A DNA stretch of 64,000 nucleotides from the NCBI RefSeq assembly GCF_001598495.1, contig NZ_BCZB01000003.1, positions 62,001-126,000 on the forward strand. The letters run 5' to 3'. This stretch comes from Neokomagataea thailandica NBRC 106555 (GTDB lineage Bacteria; Pseudomonadota; Alphaproteobacteria; Acetobacterales; Acetobacteraceae). Shown here piece by piece: positions 1 to 8,628 of this stretch. How positions within the stretch are numbered: position 1 is the first letter of the stretch; the number at the start of each line of letters is the position of its first letter. The position numbers were made by a program, and so were the translations under genes. Under the pieces are notes generated by a model. That model worked only from the letters and a program-made list of their open reading frames with translations, searched no databases and was not told where the DNA came from.

Positions 1-1
1 T

Positions 2-1048
2 CAGGCCATGCCGGGTTTGGCTAAGACACTTAAAATTTTGTTGCGTGATGGTTTGCGGTCCTTTTATGAAGGGGCAATAGCGCGAATGATTGCTGAAGAT
101 CTTGCGGATGTTGGCAGTCCTGTGCGGTATGAAGATGGCGCAGAATATAATGCAGCGTTAAAAGAACCTTTGATGGTTGAGTATTCTTGTGGTCATATTT
201 TAAATACCGCTCCACCTACGCAAGGGGTGGCATCATTATTGATTTTGGCTTTGCAGGATCGTTTGCGGCCATGTGGCGAAGCGGAGAGTGCTGATTATAT
301 TCATGGATTGGTGGAAGCGACCAAAATATCTTTTCAATATAGAAATAAAAATATAGATGGCCGATTGGAGGCTGAGCAGCATGCTCGGGATTTATTAAAT
401 AATACGGCGGCTCTTGATGATAGCGCTGCAAAAATTGATATGAAAACGTCTCTACCGTGGAATGAACAAACTCAATGGGGCGATACGACGTGGATGGGGG
501 CGGTGGATCATCATGGTATCGCGGTGAGTTTTATTCAGAGTATTTATTTTGAGTTCGGTTCTGGAATTTTGTTGCCGCAAACTGGTTTGATTTGGCAAAA
601 TCGAGGCACTTCTTTTCGGTTGGCCAAAGCGGGGTGGAATGCTTTAACCCCGGGGCAAAAGCCGTTTCATACGCTCAACCCGGCTGCAGCACGCTTAAAA
701 GATGGTCGGGTGATGGTTTATGGAACGATGGGTGGCGAAGGGCAGCCGCAAACGCAGGCGGTTATTTTTAGCCGATATGTTCAGCACGGCATATCTTTGC
801 AGGAGGCTGTTTGTCGCCCGCGTTGGTTGTTGGGTCGTACATGGGGAGAAGAAAGTACATCTTTAAAAATGGAGCCTGGTTTTCATGCTGACGTATTGGA
901 TGAATTACGCCAACGAGGCCATGATGTTGAGTTACTTTCTACTCGGTCGGGGTTGATGGGGCACGCAGGTGCCTTGGTGCGGTATCAGGGGGGGCGTTTA
1001 GAAGGGGCAACGGACCCGCGTAGTGACGGTGCTGTTGCCGCATGGTGA
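2..1048 (+). CDS. Gamma-glutamyltransferase-family protein, probably oxamate amidohydrolase (HpxW-like), 5' end outside window
   Basis: The reading frame is open from the left edge, so only about the last 348 residues of a protein that is usually near 530 residues are present. It is an N-terminal-nucleophile hydrolase of the gamma-glutamyltransferase family. The autocleavage and nucleophile site is visible as GDTTWMGAVD, with the presumed catalytic Thr encoded at 485-487. The small-subunit glycine-rich segments follow (GSGILLPQTG, then GTMGGEGQPQTQA). In Klebsiella the family member HpxW hydrolyses oxamate at the end of allantoin breakdown. The adjoining guanine deaminase and urate genes favour that role over glutathione hydrolysis. 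It converges on the guanine deaminase gene across about 180 AT-rich bases. The family is clear; the oxamate substrate is inferred from context. Confidence 0.72.
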   Translation, partial: QAMPGLAKTLKILLRDGLRSFYEGAIARMIAEDLADVGSPVRYEDGAEYNAALKEPLMVEYSCGHILNTAPPTQGVASLLILALQDRLRPCGEAESADYIHGLVEATKISFQYRNKNIDGRLEAEQHARDLLNNTAALDDSAAKIDMKTSLPWNEQTQWGDTTWMGAVDHHGIAVSFIQSIYFEFGSGILLPQTGLIWQNRGTSFRLAKAGWNALTPGQKPFHTLNPAAARLKDGRVMVYGTMGGEGQPQTQAVIFSRYVQHGISLQEAVCRPRWLLGRTWGEESTSLKMEPGFHADVLDELRQRGHDVELLSTRSGLMGHAGALVRYQGGRLEGATDPRSDGAVAAW

Positions 1049-1230
1049 TAATGAGATGTTTATTTGATTTCTATTCATGTATTTTTAGAAATAGTTTTAA
1101 TTTGTTTTATTTATTGAATTAATATAGATAAATTTATATTGATATGGAAATATATATTTTGGTATAAAATTTATTATTATGTAAATGAGGATTGGTAATG
1201 AATTTATGTGTATCATGTTTTTCTGCTCAG

Positions 1231-2553
1231 TTATGGGGTAGAAGATTTTTGATAGACTTTTTTTCCGGCGACATAGGTGGCTGAGATGCTCCGGTCATCG
1301 CCTAACATCATGAGCGCGAAAAGTATGTCGGAGAGGTTATCGGCGCTTTGAGTGCGTATGCGCCCCAATGGGGTGGCAGCTGGGTCTAGCACGCAAAGAT
1401 CAGCGAAATGGCCGGGAATAATGTTTCCAATTTGATCGTCTAAGCCGAGTGCTTCCGCGCCACCGACGGTTGCGAGCCAGAGGCCCTGTGCGGGGTGTAA
1501 AGAGGTGTTTAATCCTTGGGCCACTTTATAACTATCGGATAAGACTTGTAATAATGACAGGGTTGGGCCTGCGCCAATGTCGCTGCCAAGACCAGTTTTT
1601 ACACGACGTTCAGGTTTTAATGCTCGAAAGAGTGGAAAAGAACCTGAGCCGAGGAATTGGTTTGAAGACGGGCAGTGGGCAATGGAGCAGCCTGTATCGT
1701 GGCAGCGTTGGAAATCTTCTTCCCGTGCATGGACGGCATGAGCAAGAATGGAGCGGGGGCGTAAAAGTCCTGCTTTATCATAGACATCAAGGTAAGAATG
1801 ACGGTGCGGGAAGAGGTCTTTTACCCACGCAATTTCGGCTTTGTTTTCAAGCAGATGTGTGTGCATGAAGACATCGTGGTGTTCGGACAAGAGCGTACCT
1901 GCTGCGTCAAGCTGTGCTTCTGTGCTGGTAGGGGCAAATCGTGGGGTGACGGCATAGAGTTGACGGTGGGTGCCGTGCCATCGTTGAATAAGGGTTTGTG
2001 AATCATCGTAAGCTTTTTGTGCGGTATCGCGGAGGTTATCGGGGGCGTTACGGTCCATTAAGACTTTTCCGGCAACCATGCATGTGTTGAGTTTGCTTGA
2101 TTCCGTGAAGAAAGCATTTACAGATTCAGGGTGGACCGTACAGAATACTGCTGCCGTAGTGGTGCCTGCTTTTAAGAGTTCAGACAGAAAAGAGCGGGCG
2201 ATGGTGTGGGCGTAATCTGGGTCTGAAAAACGGGCCTCTACGGGGAAAACATAATTGTTCAGCCAGCTTAAAAGCTGTTCACCATAAGAGGCGACCATAG
2301 GAAGCTGAGGGTAGTGAACGTGTGTATCCACCATGCCGGCCATGAGGAGTTGATTAGGATAATGATCAATGGGTGTGTGTGCTGACAGCTTGGTACGCCC
2401 GTTGTCCCATGAGGATACAGAATGGATGCGTCCTTCTTCGATAATGATAAGGCCATCGTCTTCGTAGTGAAGAGCGGATAGGGGGGCATCATTGGTGAAA
2501 GGGTTGTCTTTAAAAGACAGAAAAGGAGCGCGAATGGCGGATTGTTGGGGCAT
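1231..2553 (-). CDS. guaD: Guanine deaminase
   Basis: A 440-residue zinc-dependent amidohydrolase that converts guanine to xanthine and ammonia, so it feeds the urate pathway encoded next door. Metal-binding motifs appear in the expected order: DTHVHYPQ near residue 75, HTHLLENKAE near 230, HAVHA near 270 and GLGSDIGAG near 325. The segment HCPSSNQFLGSG is characteristic of guanine deaminase within the wider family. It lies 39 bases downstream of the LysR gene on the same strand, so the two may share a transcript. The length matches the bacterial enzyme. Confidence 0.9.
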   Translation of the reverse strand: MPQQSAIRAPFLSFKDNPFTNDAPLSALHYEDDGLIIIEEGRIHSVSSWDNGRTKLSAHTPIDHYPNQLLMAGMVDTHVHYPQLPMVASYGEQLLSWLNNYVFPVEARFSDPDYAHTIARSFLSELLKAGTTTAAVFCTVHPESVNAFFTESSKLNTCMVAGKVLMDRNAPDNLRDTAQKAYDDSQTLIQRWHGTHRQLYAVTPRFAPTSTEAQLDAAGTLLSEHHDVFMHTHLLENKAEIAWVKDLFPHRHSYLDVYDKAGLLRPRSILAHAVHAREEDFQRCHDTGCSIAHCPSSNQFLGSGSFPLFRALKPERRVKTGLGSDIGAGPTLSLLQVLSDSYKVAQGLNTSLHPAQGLWLATVGGAEALGLDDQIGNIIPGHFADLCVLDPAATPLGRIRTQSADNLSDILFALMMLGDDRSISATYVAGKKVYQKSSTP

Positions 2554-2592
2554 GCTGTCTGTATCCGTTTTATTGAATATGTATCGGTGGAT

Positions 2593-3525
2593 TTAGGCGT
2601 CTTTCATAAGGTTCTGCATATTCTCCTGTAGCTCTAAGAAGTGAATTTCTATTTTTTGTAGGAGCAACCGAGCGGCGCTGGAGAGGGTTCTTGAGCGATC
2701 CACGCATAAAGCGGCTGTGAGTGGCGTTAATTTTTCATTCGAAATATGCGTGAAGGCAATTTTTGTCTCTTCAACTTCTTCCATGACATCTGCGTAGCTC
2801 ATGATGCTGATACCATAATTCTTGCAGATCATAGATTTAATCATATCGATGCTGTCCGATGATAGGACCTCATTCATTTCTATTCCGGTTTCAATTTCTA
2901 AAATGTCAATTTTGCGGCGCAAGGCCAGTGGTAGAGCAGGTGCGATAATATCGTGTTCCATACAGGCGCTAAAGCGTTGATGTTTCTTATAAGAGAGAGG
3001 GTGCCCAGGTGGGCTTATAAAGCCGAGGGGAAATTCAATATATGAACGTACGATTAGGTCACGTACGTTGCCAGGATCAAATAAAATTGCCAGATCGGCT
3101 TCACCGCGTGCGAGGGCCGGGCCGATGTCTTTGCTGTTTCGAACAAATATATTTACGACGATACCAGGATGTGTCAGGCGAAGGTTTCGGATTAACCGAG
3201 GCATAAAGCCGCGTGTCATCGCGTTTGGGATCATAAGATTCACTGAGCCGCGCCGTAGTCCTTTCAGGTCATCCACCTGAGTGAGAAAACTATCCATGTC
3301 TTTGGTCCAGCGCTTGGCTTGGTCCAGCAGCATCTCGCCTGCGGTTGTCAGGCGTAGGCCTGTGGGTAGGCGTTCAAAGAGTGGGGTGCCGAGTGTTTGT
3401 TCGCCTTGAAGGATTTGTCGATCAATGGCGGAGGCGGAAATTCTCAGGTTTTCGGATGCTTTTCGGATCGATTGGTGTTGTGCAACGGCAATGAAATAGC
3501 GCAGAAAGCGTGAAAATGCCGGCAT
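2593..3525 (-). CDS. LysR-family transcriptional regulator of the purine cluster
   Basis: A 310-residue LysR-type regulator. The winged helix-turn-helix lies at about residues 5-65 (QHQSIRKASENLRISASAID, then the recognition-helix region ending in FERLPTGLRLT). A periplasmic-binding-like effector domain follows from about residue 90. It is divergent from the Rieske oxygenase/urate operon, with 125 bases between the starts, and co-oriented with guaD. This is the usual arrangement for a LysR protein that controls the divergent operon in response to a pathway metabolite. The effector cannot be read from the sequence; a purine or urate derivative is an inference. Confidence 0.85.
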   Translation of the reverse strand: MPAFSRFLRYFIAVAQHQSIRKASENLRISASAIDRQILQGEQTLGTPLFERLPTGLRLTTAGEMLLDQAKRWTKDMDSFLTQVDDLKGLRRGSVNLMIPNAMTRGFMPRLIRNLRLTHPGIVVNIFVRNSKDIGPALARGEADLAILFDPGNVRDLIVRSYIEFPLGFISPPGHPLSYKKHQRFSACMEHDIIAPALPLALRRKIDILEIETGIEMNEVLSSDSIDMIKSMICKNYGISIMSYADVMEEVEETKIAFTHISNEKLTPLTAALCVDRSRTLSSAARLLLQKIEIHFLELQENMQNLMKDA

Positions 3526-3650
3526 GTAGGTGTTCTCTTTTTTAGAATGAAAAAGACGAAAATTAGATATATCTTAGAATGTCTCGTACGTGAAATAGTC
3601 TTTGTGCATGTTGTGTGTGTTATGTCTATCCGAAGCTGAGAGCGTGTTAT
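3526..3650. promoter_or_regulatory. Divergent promoter region between LysR regulator and urate operon
   Basis: This AT-rich gap separates two divergent genes and should carry both promoters and the LysR binding site. A perfect 10-base palindrome (agatatatct) lies at 3565-3574. It is a candidate operator core, but such AT palindromes are common by chance. Confidence 0.4.
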
Positions 3651-4691
3651 ATGTCCGAATGTCTTAAAAACTCAGTGCAATTACCCCGTAACTGCACGTT
3701 TGAGCCGGAAGACTGGGAAATTCTCTCTCATTTTTGGTACCCAATCGCTCTTGCGCGAGAGGTCGAAGCAAAGCCTTTGGGGGTGACCCTTCTGGATGAA
3801 ACCCTTGTTGTCTATCGTGCGGGTACAGAAATTGTGGTTGCGCAGGATCTGTGTCCACATCGTGGGGTGCCGCTCAGCATGGGGCAGGGGGATGGAAAAA
3901 CGATTGCCTGTGCGTATCATGGCTTTCGTTTTGGAGAAGGGGGGCGCTGTGTACGTATTCCTGCGCACCCAACCGCCAATATCCCTAAAAACATGAATCT
4001 GCAAAGTTATCCCGTTAAGGAACAATATGGCTTAATCTGGACGTGCTTGGCGGATGATGGCACGCGCTCCGTTCCGGATATGCCGCATTGGGATGAGGCT
4101 GAATTCCAGCAAATTACATGCCCCTCTATTGATATTGCGGGATTTGCTGGAAGGCAGGTTGAGGGCTTTTTAGATGTCGCACATTTTGCTTTTGTGCATA
4201 CGGAGACATTCGCCGATCCCGGTAATGCAGAAGTTCCAGCTTATATGCCTAAATTTACGCAGGAAGGCTTTGAAGCGCAGTATCGTAGTACGGTTGGTAA
4301 TTACCCGATTGGTGTTTGCGGCAGTGCGCCAGAGGGTTTCGAGTGGTTGCGGCATTTTCGTTTGTCTGTGCCATTTACCGCGACGCTTGAGATCCATTTT
4401 CCAGAGGGAGCCCGTTTGGTGATTATGAATGCAGCTTCTCCTGTATCTGCGCGAAAAACGCGCATGTTTGCGCCGATCTGCCGGAATTTTGATAAAGAAT
4501 TGCCTGTGCAGGATGTCTATGATTTCAACCTACGTGTTTTTGAGGAAGATCGTTTGTTGGTGGAAGCGCAAAAACCAGAATGTTTGCCACTAGATCCAAC
4601 CTTGGAAGCGCATGTGATGGCTGATCGTAGTTCTATCGCCTATAGGCGGAGTTTGAGGGATTTGGGGCTAAGTCGATTCTTTATTGCGTAA
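3651..4691 (+). CDS. Rieske-type aromatic/heterocycle oxygenase, large subunit (HpxD-like)
   Basis: The Rieske [2Fe-2S] motif is intact: CPH, then 16 residues, then CAYH at about residues 70-95. A mononuclear iron site follows as DVAHFAFVH near residue 175 (Asp-x2-His-x4-His). This identifies a terminal oxygenase component of 346 residues. In Klebsiella the homologous HpxD, with the reductase HpxE, oxidises hypoxanthine to xanthine. Here it heads the OHCU decarboxylase/HIU hydrolase/permease operon, so a purine or urate substrate is likely. I chose the ATG at 3651 because the alternative start at 3615 adds 12 residues with no family support. No ferredoxin reductase lies beside it. Confidence 0.82.
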   Translation: MSECLKNSVQLPRNCTFEPEDWEILSHFWYPIALAREVEAKPLGVTLLDETLVVYRAGTEIVVAQDLCPHRGVPLSMGQGDGKTIACAYHGFRFGEGGRCVRIPAHPTANIPKNMNLQSYPVKEQYGLIWTCLADDGTRSVPDMPHWDEAEFQQITCPSIDIAGFAGRQVEGFLDVAHFAFVHTETFADPGNAEVPAYMPKFTQEGFEAQYRSTVGNYPIGVCGSAPEGFEWLRHFRLSVPFTATLEIHFPEGARLVIMNAASPVSARKTRMFAPICRNFDKELPVQDVYDFNLRVFEEDRLLVEAQKPECLPLDPTLEAHVMADRSSIAYRRSLRDLGLSRFFIA

Positions 4692-4741
4692 ATGTTGTGT
4701 GTGTTATCAAAATATCTTTTTGACCTGTGATTAAGGCTTTA

Positions 4742-6202
4742 ATGACTGTGAAACATGGTGCTGCTGACCGTTTAAAAGAGCTCTCTGCTAAGGCGAAGGA
4801 AGATCTGGCAAAAATTGCTTATGCTAGTGGTGAGTGGTCTCTTACAAGGCAGCATAAGGGGCAGCATGTTCTCGATGTCGCGATTATTGGGGCGGGGCAA
4901 GGCGGCCTTGCTGCGTCTTTTGCTTTGCGCCGCTTAGGGGTTACGAATACTCAAATTTTTGAACGTGCGTCTGAGGGGAAAGAGGGGCCGTGGACGACGT
5001 TTGCTCGGATGATCACGTTGCGTACACCGAAGCACGTAACCGGGCCAGACCTTGGTATTCCTTCATTAACACCACAGTCATGGTTTGAAGCGCGCTATGG
5101 TGCGGATGCATGGCGAAAGCTGGACAAAATTCCCCGTCAGGATTGGCAATCTTATTTGGATTGGTTGCGGCAGACATTAGCGTTGCCGGTAGAGTATGGT
5201 GCGGCTCTTACCCATATTGGCTGGGAGGATGGCGTAATTCGTTTAACCCTAAATGGCATTGAAGGGCAGCGCGACGTTTTTACGCGGAAGCTGGTGCTTG
5301 CCACGGGGATTGATGGCGGGGGAGAATGGTTTATCCCGGAATTTATTAAAAATAATGTGCCAAAAGAGTATTATGCACATACGCATGAGGCAATTGATTT
5401 TGAAGCTTTGCGCGGTAAGCGTATTGGGGTTTTAGGGGCTGGTGCCTCGGCTTTTGATAATGCAGCAACGGCTCTAGAGGCCGGTGCTGGGCGGGTAGAG
5501 TTGGCTTTTCGACGGAAAGAGTTGCCTAAGGTTAACCCTTACCGTTGGATGGAAAATGCTGGATTTTTAGCGCATTTTGCGAAGCTTCCAGATATTACAA
5601 GATGGCGGTTTATGAATCATATTTATGGGTTAAACCAACCGCCTCCACAAGATACATTTTGGCGTTGCCGTCAGTTTGAAAGTTTTACATTATTGCCCGC
5701 TACACCATGGCTCTCTGCATCGGTGTCAGAAGACGGGAAAACGGTAGAGGTTCAAACGCCGGATGGTGTGCGTGTTTATGACTTTTTGATCGTTGGGACA
5801 GGATTTACCGTTGACTTGGCACGGCGCCCTGAAATGTGCGATGTGGCGCCTGCTGTTGCGTGCTGGCAGGATCGTTTTTCCGCCCCCAAAGGGGAGGAGA
5901 ATGCATTATTATCTTGCCATCCATATCTGGGAGATCACTTCCAATTTTTACCGAAAGATCCTCAGTCTCCACAAGCCGATATGTTGTCTGCGATCCATAA
6001 TTTTACCTTCTCAGCAACGCCGAGTATGGGGCTCAGTGGGTCTTCTATTAGTGGTATGCGCTTTGGTGTTGAGCGTCTTGCGCGAGGGATCGCGGAGGAT
6101 CTTTTTGTTCAGGATGGAGATTTGCATCTAGGGAGTTTGTTGTCTTATCAGGCGGCAGAACTCATCAGTTTAGAGCCTCCGCCAGAGGGATGGGGCGAAT
6201 AA
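4742..6202 (+). CDS. FAD/NAD(P)-dependent oxidoreductase, candidate flavin-dependent urate hydroxylase
   Basis: A two-dinucleotide-fold flavoprotein of about 486 residues. The FAD-binding GxGxxG (IIGAGQGGLAASFALRRLG) is near residue 50, and a second Rossmann motif (GVLGAGASAFDNAATAL) near residue 230 presumably binds NAD(P)H. The architecture resembles flavin monooxygenases rather than iron-sulfur reductases. It lies between the Rieske gene and the OHCU decarboxylase, and its stop overlaps the next start (TAATG). That is the position where a urate-oxidising enzyme is expected, and no cofactor-free uricase is visible. FAD-dependent urate hydroxylases (HpxO, HpyO) are known, but I cannot assign this protein to either without an alignment. 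An upstream GTG at 4727 is an alternative start. Confidence 0.7.
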   Translation: MTVKHGAADRLKELSAKAKEDLAKIAYASGEWSLTRQHKGQHVLDVAIIGAGQGGLAASFALRRLGVTNTQIFERASEGKEGPWTTFARMITLRTPKHVTGPDLGIPSLTPQSWFEARYGADAWRKLDKIPRQDWQSYLDWLRQTLALPVEYGAALTHIGWEDGVIRLTLNGIEGQRDVFTRKLVLATGIDGGGEWFIPEFIKNNVPKEYYAHTHEAIDFEALRGKRIGVLGAGASAFDNAATALEAGAGRVELAFRRKELPKVNPYRWMENAGFLAHFAKLPDITRWRFMNHIYGLNQPPPQDTFWRCRQFESFTLLPATPWLSASVSEDGKTVEVQTPDGVRVYDFLIVGTGFTVDLARRPEMCDVAPAVACWQDRFSAPKGEENALLSCHPYLGDHFQFLPKDPQSPQADMLSAIHNFTFSATPSMGLSGSSISGMRFGVERLARGIAEDLFVQDGDLHLGSLLSYQAAELISLEPPPEGWGE

Positions 6203-6717
6203 TGGCGCAATTAACATTGGACGCTGTCAATCAGTTGTCACGCGGCTCTTTTATAGAGTGCTTTGGTGGTATTTATGAGCATTCGCCGTGGATTGCAGAT
6301 AAGGCGTATGATTTTCATCCGTTTACGTCGTTTCAAGCGATGAAAAAGATTTTTTCGGATATTATTCAAAGGGCAGGCTTAGAGCGGCAGATGAGATTGG
6401 TGCGCGCACATCCTGAACTTGGTCATCGTGCAGGTATTGATCCGGAGTTGAGTCCTGAATCCACATTAGAGCAGGGGCAGGCTGGGTTGGATCGTTTGAC
6501 GCAGAAGGAATATGACCAGTTTAAGCGTTTAAATGATGCGTATACCGCCCGGTTCCGGATGCCGTTTGTTATTTGTGTACGCCAGGCTAATAAGAATCTT
6601 ATCTTGGATGCCATGGAAAAGCGGCTTATGAGCACGCCTGAAGCTGAATTAAAAACGGCTTTGGAACATATTGACCGCATTGCAGATTTGCGCCTTCAAG
6701 ATCAGGTTATGTTATGA
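6202..6717 (+). CDS. uraD: 2-oxo-4-hydroxy-4-carboxy-5-ureidoimidazoline (OHCU) decarboxylase
   Basis: A 171-residue enzyme that decarboxylates OHCU to S-allantoin, the third step after urate oxidation. The catalytic signature HPELGHRAG is present near residue 70, and the family pattern LNDAYTARFRMPFVICVR follows in the C-terminal half. The ATG at 6202 overlaps the flavoprotein stop and is preferred to the ATG at 6190. Its own stop overlaps the start of uraH, so flavoprotein, uraD and uraH are translationally coupled. Confidence 0.93.
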   Translation: MAQLTLDAVNQLSRGSFIECFGGIYEHSPWIADKAYDFHPFTSFQAMKKIFSDIIQRAGLERQMRLVRAHPELGHRAGIDPELSPESTLEQGQAGLDRLTQKEYDQFKRLNDAYTARFRMPFVICVRQANKNLILDAMEKRLMSTPEAELKTALEHIDRIADLRLQDQVML

Positions 6718-7046
6718 GCTCTCTTTCAACACATGTATTGGACACTGTGTCTGGCCTTCCTGCAGAGGGGGTAAGCTTGCGCTTATATCTGGCGCAAGAA
6801 GTTTTGTTTGAAGGGGTAACCAATAGCGATGGTCGTTGCCCCGCCCTCCGAGACATCTCGTTAAACGCTGGAACATATCGTTTAGAGTTTGAGGTCGGAG
6901 CCTATTTCCGGGACGTACACGCAGTTTTGGAAGAGCCAGTTTTTTTAGAGACCGTACCGATTGTTTTTGGCTTGCCCGGAGGACGACATGCTCATGTTCC
7001 TCTGCTGGTATCTCCTTATAGTTATTCAACGTATCGTGGAAGCTAA
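6714..7046 (+). CDS. uraH: 5-hydroxyisourate hydrolase (transthyretin-like)
   Basis: A 110-residue transthyretin-related protein that hydrolyses 5-hydroxyisourate to OHCU. The N-terminal THVLDTVSGLPA segment and the C-terminal tetrapeptide YRGS (within YSYSTYRGS) are diagnostic of the hydrolase rather than true transthyretin. Length is normal, with no periplasmic signal. Its start overlaps the uraD stop (ATGA at 6714), and the permease begins 6 bases after its stop. Confidence 0.95.
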   Translation: MSSLSTHVLDTVSGLPAEGVSLRLYLAQEVLFEGVTNSDGRCPALRDISLNAGTYRLEFEVGAYFRDVHAVLEEPVFLETVPIVFGLPGGRHAHVPLLVSPYSYSTYRGS

Positions 7047-7052
7047 GAAAGT

Positions 7053-8417
7053 ATGACAGTAAATACTCATGAAGTAGCTTCTGAGCGCCATCCGGTTGAC
7101 CAAATACCGTCTTGGTGGAAGACGATTGCTTTTGGTTTGCAGCATGTGCTCACGTTTTATGCTGCTGCTGTGGCTGTTCCTGTGCTTCTGGCAAGTGCAT
7201 TAAAATTACCTAAAGACGTTTTGGAGCATTTGATTAGTGCAGATTTGTTTACGTGTGGGATTGCATCTCTTATTCAAGCGGTAGGTATTGGTCGGATTGG
7301 TGTACGGCTACCTCTTTTGCAGGGGGTGTCTTTTACATCTTTAGCGCCAATGATTGCGATTGGTGCGGCAGGTCCTGGGGGTGTTGATGGGCTTCGTGAT
7401 GTATATGGGGCTGTTATAGCATCTGGAATTATTACATTTTTTATAGCGCCATGGTTTGCTCGGTTGGCACGTTTTTTGCCTCCAGTTGTCACTGGGACGG
7501 TTATTTTGGTGATTGGTATGACGCTTCTTCCAGTCGCAACGAATGATATTTTCGCAGAAAGTGTTGTCGTCGGAGGGCATGGTTATCTGAAGGGGCTGTA
7601 TTATGGTCTTGGAACGTTATTATGCATACTGGCTATACAGAGGTTCGGACGAGGTTTTTTTGCGAGCATCGCTGTTCTGGTTGGGCTCGTTATTGGAACT
7701 ATTGTAGCATGGTGCGTAGGTGATGCGCATTTCGCAGATGTTGTCAAAGCTGATAATTTTGCGATGACGATGCCATTCCATTTTGGTTTGCCCCATTTTC
7801 AGATTGTTCCGATCGTATCGATTATCATTGTTATGATGGTAAGCCTGATGGAAACCTGCGGCAATCTTTATGCCGTTGGTGAGATTGTTGATAAGCCTAT
7901 TACGAGGCGGGATATTATTAGCGCAGTGCGTGCAGATGGGGTGGCGACGTGTTTGGGTGGGATTTTTAATTCATTTCCCTATACATGTTTTGCAGAAAAC
8001 GTTGGGCTCGTTCGTTTAACGCAGGTGAAAAGTCGTTGGGTTGTGGCAAGTGCTGCGTGTATTATGATTGTTTTAGGATGTATCCCCAAACTTTCAGCCA
8101 TTGTGGCGGGAATACCTTTGGCGGTTCTTGGGGGAGCATCTTTGGCGATGTTCGCGGCTGTGGCGGTCGTGGGAGTACAGATGTTGTCGCGTGCGCGTTT
8201 GGACCGGCCTAATAATGTTATTATTGTTGGCACGAGTTTAGCGCTATCCTCTCTCATGACGACGCAGCCTCACCTGATTGCTGATTTACCAAGTTGGGCG
8301 CAGGTTATTTTTGGTAGTGGTATTCCTGTAGGAGCATTTTCCGCTTTGTCTCTTCATATATTATTTAATTGCTTACCATCACGGCAATCGGGTCAGATTT
8401 TAGATGAAGTAGACTAG
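7053..8417 (+). CDS. NCS2-family purine/urate:cation symporter
   Basis: A polytopic membrane protein of 454 residues with about 14 hydrophobic segments. The NCS2 (xanthine/uracil permease) signature is visible as ENVGLVRLTQ near residue 315, and the N-terminal WWKTIAFGLQHVLTFYAAAVAVP is typical of the urate/xanthine branch (UacT, UapA, PucJ). It is the last gene of the urate operon, 6 bases after uraH, and most likely imports urate or xanthine. The substrate is inferred from position and family. Confidence 0.88.
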   Translation: MTVNTHEVASERHPVDQIPSWWKTIAFGLQHVLTFYAAAVAVPVLLASALKLPKDVLEHLISADLFTCGIASLIQAVGIGRIGVRLPLLQGVSFTSLAPMIAIGAAGPGGVDGLRDVYGAVIASGIITFFIAPWFARLARFLPPVVTGTVILVIGMTLLPVATNDIFAESVVVGGHGYLKGLYYGLGTLLCILAIQRFGRGFFASIAVLVGLVIGTIVAWCVGDAHFADVVKADNFAMTMPFHFGLPHFQIVPIVSIIIVMMVSLMETCGNLYAVGEIVDKPITRRDIISAVRADGVATCLGGIFNSFPYTCFAENVGLVRLTQVKSRWVVASAACIMIVLGCIPKLSAIVAGIPLAVLGGASLAMFAAVAVVGVQMLSRARLDRPNNVIIVGTSLALSSLMTTQPHLIADLPSWAQVIFGSGIPVGAFSALSLHILFNCLPSRQSGQILDEVD

Positions 8418-8628
8418 AGGTATATAATATATACGTATAGACACGCTTCGCTTCATTAAAATGATCTGCCGTAAAAATTTTTGGCTACACAACGCAATGA
8501 TCGAATGATAAAGTGACGTTCTCTCCAATATCTTGCCTTTAGTAACTATAGGTTTCTCTTTTGTGGTGGTGAGATATTGGTATCACGTAATTATTTACAT
8601 CGTAGTGTGAATATAAAAATATTGAAAC

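Noticed and set aside
8418-8628. A terminator between the convergent permease and porin genes
   Set aside because: Only a short AT palindrome (gtatataatatatac) is seen; no GC-containing stem with a T run.
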